A DNA stretch of 64,000 nucleotides from Incurvaria masculella (lineage: Eukaryota; Arthropoda; Insecta; Lepidoptera; Incurvariidae), in NCBI GenBank assembly GCA_946894095.1, contig OX335660.1:12963001-13027000 (forward strand), in the 5' to 3' direction. A program made the translations under genes and the position numbers. Of this stretch, positions 55,917 through 64,000 are shown in pieces. The notes under the pieces are model-generated. The model worked only from the letters and a program-made list of their open reading frames with translations. It searched no databases and had not been told where the DNA came from. Position 1 is the first letter of the stretch. Each line of letters begins with the position of its first letter.

Positions 55917-58841
55917 ATGAACAGTGAATCAGATTCTGAAACTTATTTTTCTGCTAATTCATCAGGGGAGTTCAGTGATGCAGACATTTCTAGTCAACCT
56001 CACCTGGGCGATACGCTGCATAGCACATTCTCTAACTTTCCTCATAATTTTAATATTTGCCACATCAACGCAGAAAGTATTCCGGCACATTATTCAGACC
56101 TCCTTACAACTTTTACAAGTCAACATATCCATGCCTGTCTCGTCTCTGAAACCGTTTTGAAACCTACACTGCCATCTACTTCTTACTGTCTACCTGGGTT
56201 TCATCTGATACGGAATGATAGAACAAACAAAGGATGGGGAGGTGTGGCTATTTACCTAAGGTGTAATATACCGTTTAAGATTATTCACAAATCCCCTTCT
56301 GAATATTCTGCTTCGGCCGAATATATACTTCTAGAATTAACTTTCAACCGAACTAAAGTACTTCTCTGCGTGTTTTACTGTCCCCCACAAGTAAATTATT
56401 TCAACCAATTTGAGTCCCTTCTTGAACAATATTCCCCTGAGTACCCCCACTTGATAATTCTTGGAGACTTTAACACTTGTCTGGTTAAAGACGACTTCCG
56501 CTCCCGTAAGCTACAGTCGATTACTAGGTCCCTGAATATTGATATCCTTTCACTTCAGCCCACTTACCATGTCCGTGAATCACATTCCCTTTTAGACTTG
56601 ATCATGATAAGTCAATTTAATCTAGTTAGTGCTCATGGACAGCATACTGCTCCTGGCTTCTCTAATCATGACCTTATTTATGTTTCATATAAATTGAAAC
56701 CCCCCAAACAGACGCCCAAAGTCCATTTGCAGCGTTGTTTAGCCCGAATGGATGTTTGTGCGCTCAGAGAGGACATCGCTTCAACGGATTGGTCCAGCCT
56801 TGAAACTTCCAATTGCATCAACAATAAAATTGAGACATTATCTTCAAGATTGACTGAGGTATACGACAAACATGCTCCCATTCGCCCTGTCAAAATCAAA
56901 CATATTCCTGCACCTTGGCTCAACGCTGATATTCGCCGCATGATGGGTCGTAGGGATGCCCTTAAGCGAAAACATAAACGTAGCCCAACTGATGAAAGCT
57001 GGTCACAATATAAGGCTGCAAGGAATCGGTGTAATCAGATGTGTAGGAATGCCAAGCGCCGTCACATTAACGAGTCTATTGATAACTGTTCTCTCAATGA
57101 TATGTGGAGATTTCTTCGCACACTCGGGGTTGGTAAAAGCGTGACCGAGGGAAATCATACGATTGACCTTGACGGCTTAAACCTGCATTTTTCTTGCTCT
57201 CCCGTCACAATGATTCCTGCCATCAAATCTAACACTATACGTCAGCTTCATTCAGTCTTACTTCCTAACTCTAATAAATTTGTCTTCACCCCTGTAGCTG
57301 ACTGTGAAATAAAAAAGATTATTCTATCTATTAAAAGTAAGGCCGTAGGACCTGACAACTTGGGTCGAGAGCTATTTGTGCCGATTTTAGACAGTATCCT
57401 CCCAATTATTTCTCACATACTAAATTATTCTTTAAAATCGGCGTGTTTTCCTGACTCTTGGAAGAAGGCCTACGTAGTACCTCTACCTAAAGTTAATAAT
57501 CCCACTGACCCTAAGCATTATCGACCAATCTCCATTCTTCCGTTTCTATCCAAAGTTCTTGAACGTATTGTTCACTCACAGCTATGCCATTTTCTGTCCT
57601 CCTGTAACATCCTCAGCCCATTTCAATCCGGTTTTCGTCCCTGCCACAGCACTACTACCGCTCTTGTAAAAATCACTGACGACATTCGTCTAGCTATGGA
57701 TGCCCGTCAGTTAACTCTCCTTGTATTACTTGACTTTAGTAGTGCATTCAATTCGGTCGATTTTGACATCTTAATTGCAATCCTGTATTCTCTTAATATT
57801 TCACAGTCGGCTCTGGATTGGTTCTCTTCTTACCTACGTGGTCGCCAGCAATGCGTCTGTGTAGACAACGTCTACTCCTTATGGATTGACCTCACCGCTG
57901 GCGTCCCACAAGGTGGCGTACTTTCTCCCTTGTTATTTTCCATCTTTATCAATAGTATTGTTGTCCCATTTATGTGCTCTTACCATCTTTATGCTGATGA
58001 CTTGCAGCTTTATCGACAATTCCATTACAATGATGTTCACACAGCGGTTGCACTTATGAATATCGATCTTGATTCTGCACTAGACTGGGCTGTTCGGTTT
58101 GGCCTTTTAGTTAACCCGGCTAAAACTCAGACAATCATCATAGGGTCTAGTAAGCAGTTGGCCAAACTCGACAAGTCAACTTTACCTCCAGTTGTGTTTG
58201 ATGGTGTCGCAGTCCCGTACAGTACGAGTGTAAAAAATCTGGGTCTATGGATTGACGAGACACTATCATGGAACACACAGGTCTGCGAAGTCAGTCGAAA
58301 ACTTATGGGTAGCATGCACTCTCTAAAGCGATTGCAAAATTTCATTTCCGTTGGCACCAAAACTACGTTAGCACAATCCCTTTTACTCCCGTTATTTGAT
58401 TATGCTGATATCTGCTACCTAGATCTTCATGAAGATCTCCTTAACAAACTTGACCGCCTCCTTAACTTATGCATTCGATATATTTTTGGCTTGCGTAAGT
58501 TTGATCATATTTCCGAATTCCGTAATCGACTCCAGTGGCTTGACATTAGAAAACGCAGAAATGTTCACACCCTATCACTTCTTTACAGCACACTGAATAA
58601 CCCTGCTGCTCCGAGTTACCTGCAGGATCGCTTCAAATTCCTATCTTCACATGGTGTTCCACTTAGGTCTGCTGATACCTTACTGTTAGCAATTCCTACA
58701 CATCGCAGCACTTATTATAGTGACTCTTTTTCTGTAAACGCATCTCGTCTTTGGAATCAGCTTCCCCTAGAAATTCGGTCCTCTTCCAATGTATATATTT
58801 TCAAAAAACGTCTGAAGTCCTATTATTTAAATTATATTTAA
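55917..58841 (+). CDS. LINE-A copy 2 ORF2: endonuclease and reverse transcriptase
   Basis: From ATG 55917 the protein has 974 residues. The frame is open 18 codons further up, but alignment with copy 1 (SDSETYFSANSS against SDTDTFLSANSTSS) supports this start. Endonuclease features are Asn51 in CHINAES, Glu in SETVLKP, GDFN at 183-186 and His251-Asp252 in FSNHDLI. Reverse transcriptase motifs are YRPISILPFLSK, LLDFSSAFNSVD, GVPQGGVLSPLLF and YADDLQLY with Asp694-Asp695. The C-terminus ends FKKRLKSYYLNYI. No catalytic residue is missing and there is no stop or frameshift. The protein may be active even though this copy lacks its own ORF1. Similarity to copy 1 is high across the polymerase and lower in the 275-450 linker. 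Confidence 0.9.
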   Translation: MNSESDSETYFSANSSGEFSDADISSQPHLGDTLHSTFSNFPHNFNICHINAESIPAHYSDLLTTFTSQHIHACLVSETVLKPTLPSTSYCLPGFHLIRNDRTNKGWGGVAIYLRCNIPFKIIHKSPSEYSASAEYILLELTFNRTKVLLCVFYCPPQVNYFNQFESLLEQYSPEYPHLIILGDFNTCLVKDDFRSRKLQSITRSLNIDILSLQPTYHVRESHSLLDLIMISQFNLVSAHGQHTAPGFSNHDLIYVSYKLKPPKQTPKVHLQRCLARMDVCALREDIASTDWSSLETSNCINNKIETLSSRLTEVYDKHAPIRPVKIKHIPAPWLNADIRRMMGRRDALKRKHKRSPTDESWSQYKAARNRCNQMCRNAKRRHINESIDNCSLNDMWRFLRTLGVGKSVTEGNHTIDLDGLNLHFSCSPVTMIPAIKSNTIRQLHSVLLPNSNKFVFTPVADCEIKKIILSIKSKAVGPDNLGRELFVPILDSILPIISHILNYSLKSACFPDSWKKAYVVPLPKVNNPTDPKHYRPISILPFLSKVLERIVHSQLCHFLSSCNILSPFQSGFRPCHSTTTALVKITDDIRLAMDARQLTLLVLLDFSSAFNSVDFDILIAILYSLNISQSALDWFSSYLRGRQQCVCVDNVYSLWIDLTAGVPQGGVLSPLLFSIFINSIVVPFMCSYHLYADDLQLYRQFHYNDVHTAVALMNIDLDSALDWAVRFGLLVNPAKTQTIIIGSSKQLAKLDKSTLPPVVFDGVAVPYSTSVKNLGLWIDETLSWNTQVCEVSRKLMGSMHSLKRLQNFISVGTKTTLAQSLLLPLFDYADICYLDLHEDLLNKLDRLLNLCIRYIFGLRKFDHISEFRNRLQWLDIRKRRNVHTLSLLYSTLNNPAAPSYLQDRFKFLSSHGVPLRSADTLLLAIPTHRSTYYSDSFSVNASRLWNQLPLEIRSSSNVYIFKKRLKSYYLNYI

Positions 58842-59206
58842 ACTTTATCATTTATATAAGTTCTTGCTCGCTCTCTGTTACAAAAAAAAGGTTCATATAA
58901 GAATAAATGTATATACACAAATATAGGTATATATTTAAATTAAATATATATTATAAGCTATGTACTATATGTATCTGTATGTATTAGTATTAGAATGTAA
59001 GTATATTTATTCTTGTTAAGTATATATATATATATCTTTATTGATAAAAAATCTTACTTCTTTTATCCTTTTTTGTCTGCCGCCTTGCACCATTCCTACA
59101 TCCCAAGGGTAGGTAGGAAGAGAATGCCTTTTGGCATTAGGCCCGCCTTTTGTAAACTGTTTATAATGGTGTACAATAAAGAATTTTATTATTATTATTA
59201 TTATTA
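58842..59206 (+). other. LINE-A copy 2 3' UTR with hairpin and ATT tail
   Basis: The stem AATGCC (59123-59128) and GGCATT (59133-59138) with a TTTT loop is followed by GTACAATAAAG and ATT repeats. The stem is identical to copy 1 while the loop and the tail unit differ. Confidence 0.7.
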
Positions 59207-59210
59207 TTTT

Positions 59211-59526
59211 TTATGCGACCTAACATGGATGGCTCATACCACACAACTACCGTAATGATATTAGCCCAATACACCACATTCCCGAAGGAATTTGGTGCCA
59301 TGCCAGGACCTTCCCTTTATGAGCACGGCTACATTGAACTGTATGGAAAACATGGACAATTTTTCATTGCCGCTTCGACCATCTTTTCATCCAATGCGAT
59401 GGTACCAACCCGGGCGGGCTTAAACCCTACCACCTAGTAGGGGAAGGGGACCTACAGTTTTACATGGATTCCGAACCATGGAGCAGCTCACATTCGTGAC
59501 GAAATGCACTTATCGAACTCGGAAAG
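59211..59526 (-). repeat. SINE-A, headless copy
   Basis: A clean minus-strand body that starts at the LINE-A tail and ends at CTTATCGAACTCGGAAAGA. The tRNA-type head is absent, as at 39619-39935. Confidence 0.8.
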
Positions 59527-60230
59527 ATATTTCAAAATACCGAAATAGAAAATGAATAGAATAATAATTGACCAATTGACATGTCACCGTGAAATTGTCA
59601 AAGCCGTGACGTTATAATGTAACTAGGGTAATTTTAATTTCACTGATACATTGTCGAAGCGAGGTCGACATTAGTCATCATACTTCTTTATTTATATACC
59701 TCTAGGGAAGCACTTTTATTCATTTCATGAAAATTGTGCGTAATGAGAAAATGTGTATGAATTATTCGCATTGCATAAGTTGCGACCGGCGCGCGGCGGT
59801 AGCGCGACAAATAGCATGGTGCGAGCGGGACGAAAATAAGTTGTGTGGGTCCTTAACTCAGTCAAATATAAAGATATGTTATGGCGAAGAGAGTTGAACA
59901 GAAAATTTATAGCAAGAAATAAGATAGAAAATTCTTAATTCGTTGGTACAACAATAAGCTACTATTAAGTGTTATTGCCATGATGGTGGTAAAGAAGAGA
60001 GACTGAACATTTTTACCATACAGCGCTCTAGTCACTTCTGTACTTCTTGGGTAAAGAACCACGTAAAACCGCAATTCACGTTTTTTTCATGTTCAAAATA
60101 GATACATAGATCACCAATGAGTTCTCGATGGTGATGCATATTTATTGCTTTTTCAATATTTTCCTTGCTACGAGTATTTTTACAACAACAGTATAAATAC
60201 CTTGTAAATAACATGCAGAACTTCAAGCTT
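59527..60230. other. Unassigned DNA
   Basis: A 64-codon frame at 60032-60226 shows no domain. Confidence 0.35.
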
Positions 60231-60592
60231 CAACATGTAGAGGAATGGGACGAGCCATGATGGGAATATCGCTACGGGATATGGTGCGTAACGAGGCAAT
60301 TCGCCGACGTACCAGAGTAGTCGATATTGGACACCGGGTGGCTAAGCTCAAGTGGCAGTGGGCTGGCCGCGTCAGCCGAAGAGACGACGGCCATTGGAGC
60401 AACCGTGTTCTACACTGGCGGCCGTGCACAGGAAAACGGAGTGTGGGAAAACTACCCGCCAGGTGGGACGACGACATCAAGTGCGTCGGCGGAAAGCAGT
60501 GGTTCCGTAACGCTGAGGGCCGGGAGGACTGGAGAAAAATTGGAGAGGCGTATGTTCAGCAGTGGACGCAAACACGCTGACTGACTGACTAT
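60231..60592 (+). mobile_element. RTE-like LINE, 3' end
   Basis: A 5'-truncated insertion encoding the reverse transcriptase C-terminus and ending in TGACTGACTGACT directly after the stop, so it has almost no 3' UTR. The same end occurs at 33308-33441. It is followed at once by PalA arm sequence, so it probably inserted into a PalA copy. Confidence 0.75.
60245..60580 (+). CDS. RTE reverse transcriptase C-terminal fragment
   Basis: This 111-residue open frame starts at the truncation. It reads RRTRVVDIGHRVAKLKWQWA, GRVSRRDDGHWSNRVLHWRP, WDDDIKCVGGKQWFRNAEG and REDWRKIGEAYVQQWT. These are the ordered terminal motifs of RTE-type endonuclease-reverse transcriptases: LKW.WAGHV-like, W-x-x-DI, and the final W-Gln-x-W-Thr. 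No catalytic motif remains, so it is a dead tail with an intact frame. The related copy at 33308 has a few substitutions. Confidence 0.75.
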   Translation: MGRAMMGISLRDMVRNEAIRRRTRVVDIGHRVAKLKWQWAGRVSRRDDGHWSNRVLHWRPCTGKRSVGKLPARWDDDIKCVGGKQWFRNAEGREDWRKIGEAYVQQWTQTR

Positions 60593-60790
60593 TTTGCACA
60601 TTTCATGAATCCATTGAAGGGATTGTGTTTATTTGATAAATTAACTTATATCCATGATATACGCACCTAAAAATTTGTATGCAAATACAAAAAGGCGTAT
60701 ATCATAGATACAATTTAAAAAAAACCAAAACGTATTGATGTACCACTCAGTTGATTCATTTGATGTACAAACGATTAGAAAAAAGTTATG
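60593..60790. repeat. PalA partial copy
   Basis: ATTTTGCACATTTCATGAATC, the loop pair CTTATATCCATGATATACGC and GGCGTATATCATAGATAC, and an arm with AGTTGATTCATTTGATG match PalA. The left outer arm is missing at the RTE junction. Confidence 0.6.
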
Positions 60791-60799
60791 TAGAAGAAT

Positions 60800-60872
60800 G
60801 TGGTGCATTGGGCTAATATCATAACGGTAGTTGTGTGGTATTAGCCATCCATGTCAGGTTGCATAAAAAAAA
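60800..60872 (+). repeat. SINE-A 3' end fragment
   Basis: GAATGTGGTGCATTGGGC through GTCAGGTTGCATAAAAAAA. Confidence 0.65.
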
Positions 60873-60877
60873 TCACG

Positions 60878-61030
60878 ACGTTTCCCCTGAGGGGTAGGCC
60901 GAGACGATAGAGCGTCACGCGGTCCGGTCACAGCATAGCGTCTCTTGCTTCTCCGACAGGCATACATCTTGCTACGAATGCGACCACATGATCTATCCCG
61001 TCTGTGAATCCGCTCTGTAAAATTACTTTG
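60878..61030 (-). repeat. GGGGTAGGC repeat, diverged copy
   Basis: CGACGTTTCCCCTGAGGGGT and AGGCCGAGACGATAGAG match 27700-27830 with many changes. Confidence 0.4.
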
Positions 61031-62021
61031 TCATCCTTTCATCACTCATTCGTTCTACATGACCGAAAATCTAAAAATGTGTCAGTTATGCTATTTTAAA
61101 AGTATATACATAACATGTACACCGCAGCCGTAAGGGCATCGTGTTTCTATGGAACACGAACAAATAATTTATACACACACGAAGGACTTTTCACTATGGA
61201 ATCAGTATACACACAATGAAGAAAAACATTGTTAAGACGGTATACTTTTGGTGTCGGCTCGTACAAAAAGGGACAGCTATTGCTTACTCCATTTCTAAAG
61301 ATATTTGGTGCAAATTATTCCAACAACATCATCTGACTTTTTCTTTTGTAACTATGTATTTAAATTTTATCAAATATTCTTGTTTGCTGGAATATTAAGT
61401 GCTTAACATGAAATGTTATTGAATTAAAAAGTATGAAAAACTAAACATTATTTTAAGAAAAGGTAATTTATGAAAACATAGGAGACTAACTACAGGATTT
61501 AAAAATATAAATAAGACAAAAATTTTGAAATCGGACATGTTTTGATACGGAAGACAGGTTTCCCCTGAGGGTAGCTGCGCGACATCTTCGTAGGTAGTAG
61601 GTAAATAATGGCCGTTTAAATTTTAAAATGTAGTAATGGCAGACCAGTTTAATGGCGAAGTTCTATCGAATTGCATGAGTGTCTAACTGAATTGCTTTCA
61701 CGAAAGTAACGTATTTCGTACTACGCATTTTTCGTAATTTCACAACGCGTAAAGTTCGACACCCCCGGGACACGCGCCTTACGCAACACTTCTCCCGAAA
61801 TTTTCCGAGTTTCGTTCGGCTTTTTTGTCGAGCAAACTTTTAAAACATTTCCAGTTGACGGACATCTGTGTCGCAAACGCACACAATGAGACTACAACAG
61901 TCGAGAGAATTGTGACTTAATCTAATCATCATCATCGCGATCATGATTTTATAATTTTATTATAATACATGAGTATTATAATTTTAGTATAATTTTTAAT
62001 AGTAAATTAATTTATTTTAAC
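61031..62021. other. Unassigned DNA
   Basis: I see no gene; a 60-codon frame at 61216-61398 lacks a domain. Confidence 0.35.
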
Positions 62022-62135
62022 CGACTACAAAAAAAGGAGGAGGTTCTCAATTCGTCGGAATCTTTTTTTTATGCATGATCACCGATAACTCGAAAACCCC
62101 TGAACCGATTTGGAAATTCTTTTTAGGCTCTTAAC
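62022..62135 (+). repeat. Repeat beginning ACCGACTACAAAAAAAGGAGG
   Basis: ACCGACTACAAAAAAAGG, AGGAGGTTCTCAATTCGTC and AACCCCTGAACCGATTTGG form a repeat I recognise as common in lepidopteran genomes. I cannot assign its class. Confidence 0.45.
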
Positions 62136-62432
62136 TTACCCACATTTCCAAAATAGTCCATATTTTCGGCTTACCTGAAAACAAAACAACACAATTAGAT
62201 ATTTTTACTTATAATTAACATATTTAGACATTAATTCTTTGTAATAGTTGTGGACAGAATTATTAAGGCTAATTCTACAACAATAATAATTAATATCCCC
62301 GCTATTATCATAAACTAGGAAAAAATATGCTTAGATATTTGTTATTTAAATAAGCCTTAAGGGTTAAACGGAAATGAAAAAAAATAATAATTTCAATCCA
62401 TGTTATGGTTATAAAAAGAGGAAAATCCTTAA
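62136..62432. other. Unassigned AT-rich DNA
   Basis: Nothing recognised. Confidence 0.35.
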
Positions 62433-62794
62433 GGATGTTCCGACCCATACAATGTTTTTTTTTACACAGAACGCAATAAGTATTGCACTTTAAGGCACGA
62501 ATTCGTCAAAAATATTAAATATAGCCATAGTAGTTGCAGCGAAAACATATTCACAATTTCAGGTTTAATGGTTTCGTTGTAATTGCTGATTAGAAGTTTT
62601 ACACCGTTAGATGGCGCTGTTAAATAAATATCGTATTTAAATAAATTGTAACAAAACCAATAATCCTGAAATTGTGAAATTGTTTTCGCTGCAAGTAATA
62701 TGACTATATTAAACTTTTATTATTAATCCATGGCTTAAAGTGCAATACTTTTTGCGTTATGTGCGCAAACAACTTTATATGGGTCGGAACAGCC
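62433..62794. mobile_element. TTAA MITE-2, copy 2 (362 bp)
   Basis: Flanked by TTAA at 62429-62432 and 62795-62798, with the same GGATGTTCCGACC and GGCTGTTCCGACC inverted ends as 11012-11372. The two copies are in the same orientation and differ at a modest number of sites. Confidence 0.8.
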
Positions 62795-62798
62795 TTAA

Positions 62799-63087
62799 GA
62801 CATTCTCTAACATTACAACCTTAGGCAAATCTGTTCGAATAGTATGTCGTGAAATAACACATGGGTAACGTCATAAACAGATTCAGGTACCGCAGCTAAA
62901 ATTCTATAAAAATAATTATGTCAAACTGGCTAAAGAATGCATGCAACATGTTATTAAAAACGAAATTTTATGTTTGAGTAATAACAGGAATTTATAAAAT
63001 GATAGTTCCAAAACACTCCTCTTTGTCGTTGGCAACATAAACGAGCTCTCAGCCCGCTGCAAAATGTGTAGCGGGTAGTTCCATTAG
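62799..63087. other. Unassigned DNA before the LTR
   Basis: No feature is supported. Confidence 0.35.
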
Positions 63088-63783
63088 TGTTACGGACGAC
63101 AATAGCTCCAGACTAGGATAAATATAATTGTATATAATGTTAGAATTTAAGTACTTATGTTTGTAATATTTATTTAACTTGTATCTGTATTGAAATAAAC
63201 CATGCCACCGACTGTGTTTCACTGGAGCGATGTAAGGGGGCGCTCTCACGAGACCGGGGATTAACGATGAGTCATCGTGTTGGCATGCAGGGCCGAGACG
63301 CGAGCGCAGCGCCGAGCGATCTGATTGGCCGGCGGCAGACAAAGGCGCGCTTACTGCGCGCCGCAGGCGATCGCTCGGTCGAGATGTGAAGGCGCACGTT
63401 TCGGCCCAGCAGGCAGTCTGAACTTGGATTCGGGATCTGACAGGCGTACGGACGTGCCGGAAGCTGAGCTTGCTCGCTCCGGTGACGTTGAACATTCGTT
63501 CCGCTCGGCCAGAGGTGTTCGGTGGCCGGACTTTCGTCCGGACCGACTGGCCGCACGTCTGTTACGCCGCGTTGAGTTTTCAACTCCGCACGTCAGATTC
63601 TGGGTCCCGGTTTCGCGACGAGAGCGTCTCCCGTACCTCGCTCCGGTGCCGCACGGTCGGCGGCGCTGTTGAGCCGAACGCTAGTTTCATTGAGACGCCT
63701 CGCCCGTCCTTCTCTGGGCTACGACGGTGACGCGAACGAAGAAAGCCTACGTACAGTCCACTACTGAGCGTCGGTCCGTCACA
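63088..63783 (+). repeat. Putative 5' LTR (about 696 bp)
   Basis: It starts TGTTACGGACG and ends CCGTCACA. The first 100 bp are AT-rich with a TATATAATG word and an AATAAA at 63194-63199. The remaining 560 bp are strongly GC-rich, unlike the rest of the window. The 5' border is inferred from the TGTTACGG word. Several long overlapping frames on both strands come from the GC content and are not genes. Confidence 0.5.
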
Positions 63784-63784
63784 T

Positions 63785-63802
63785 TGGTCACTTCGAGCCG
63801 GA
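63785..63802 (+). other. Putative primer-binding site
   Basis: TGGTCACTTCGAGCCGGA follows the LTR after one base. From general knowledge it resembles the complement of the 3' end of eukaryotic tRNA-Tyr, with one extra base, and such a primer site is familiar in BEL/Pao elements. Confidence 0.45.
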
Positions 63803-63916
63803 CGGAAGACCCGCAAGACTGGTCGTCCCGGCAAGATCAAGAGCTCCAGCGTGGTCAGTTGAGCAGAAGCGCTCCTACCACACCGAAGCCAGAGCAAGAG
63901 AGAAGGAAGACTCAAG

Positions 63917-64000
63917 ATGCCGATCACACGGTCAAGAAAGGGCGCGGATCAAGACCGTGGCTCGCAGCAAGAACCTTCGCACCGGGGCGAGGTCGACCCG
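63917..64000 (+). CDS. Putative gag start, partial
   Basis: An ATG at 63917 opens a frame that stays open for 28 codons to the window edge. It begins MPITRSRKGADQ and is basic then Gln/Glu-rich. An MPxTRS-type start is consistent with BEL/Pao gag proteins, but so short a piece cannot prove it. It would encode the structural protein of the virus-like particle. Its position about 115 nt after the putative primer-binding site fits a retrotransposon leader. Confidence 0.4.
   Translation, partial: MPITRSRKGADQDRGSQQEPSHRGEVDP

Larger units (their letters stand above)
54970..59206 (+). mobile_element. LINE-A copy 2, truncated in ORF1
   Basis: It holds the ORF1 tail (to 55194), the inter-ORF spacer, intact ORF2 and a 3' UTR ending in ATT units at about 59189-59206. 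The order and the 3' UTR hairpin match copy 1, but ORF2 differs at many residues, so the copies belong to different subfamilies. Confidence 0.8.
63088..64000 (+). mobile_element. BEL/Pao-like LTR retrotransposon, 5' end
   Basis: This begins with a putative 5' LTR (63088-63783), followed by a tRNA-complementary site and a short leader to a gag-like ATG at 63917. The rest lies beyond the window, so the family call rests on the LTR ends, the primer site and the leader style alone. Confidence 0.5.

Noticed and set aside
63272..63927. Several long overlapping frames on both strands near the right end
   Set aside because: They reflect high GC and few stops within the putative LTR, not genes.

Overview
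The window looks like a transposon-dense intergenic stretch of a moth or butterfly (Lepidoptera) nuclear genome. The evidence is the combination of AT-rich DNA, several non-LTR retrotransposon lineages of insect type, tRNA-derived SINEs, short TTAA-flanked inverted-repeat elements, and a repeat with an internal ACGG array that I recognise from lepidopteran genomes. I found no convincing host protein-coding gene, no tRNA or rRNA gene and no CRISPR array. Nearly every long open frame belongs to a retrotransposon. Family labels used below (LINE-A, SINE-A, PalA and so on) are mine and are local to this window.

Layout. 1-5204: an almost complete LINE-A copy with intact ORF1 and intact ORF2 (endonuclease plus reverse transcriptase). 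5.2-13 kb: SINE pieces, an RTE 3' fragment (9885-10165), a TTAA inverted-repeat element (11012-11372) and a LINE-C 3' fragment (11926-13025). 13.9-15.4 kb: an RTE-like element that keeps a clean ORF1 but has lost nearly all of ORF2. 18-25 kb: a head-to-head pair of tRNA-like repeats, SINEs with two kinds of head, a 205-bp-arm hairpin (21359-21845), and a SINE split by a solo LTR with a 5-bp target duplication (24140-24616). 26-27.7 kb: a second LINE-C fragment. 31-38 kb: two near-identical 471-bp TTAA elements, one sitting inside a larger palindromic element, then a decayed Jockey-like reverse transcriptase remnant (38130-38900). 39-48.5 kb: sparse SINEs, hairpins and word-repeat arrays. 49.0-54.0 kb: an inverted duplication of a palindromic element and its flank, one half interrupted by a 3-kb LINE-D. 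54.97-59.2 kb: a second LINE-A copy with intact ORF2 but only the tail of ORF1. 60.2-62.8 kb: an RTE 3' end, more palindromic DNA and a second 361-bp TTAA element. 63.1-64.0 kb: the 5' LTR, primer-binding site and first gag codons of a BEL/Pao-like LTR retrotransposon that runs off the window.

How the parts relate. The LINE proteins would copy their own RNAs, and the SINEs presumably borrow such machinery. The TTAA elements carry no transposase and would depend on a piggyBac-type enzyme encoded elsewhere. The order of several insertions can be read from nesting: TTAA element into PalA, LINE-D into PalA, LTR into SINE-A, RTE tail into an old TTAA element. The observations I rate highest are a dispersed repeat with an almost complete tRNA cloverleaf and a compensatory stem change between copies, a SINE body attached to two different Pol III-type heads, and the long hairpin at 21.4-21.8 kb.
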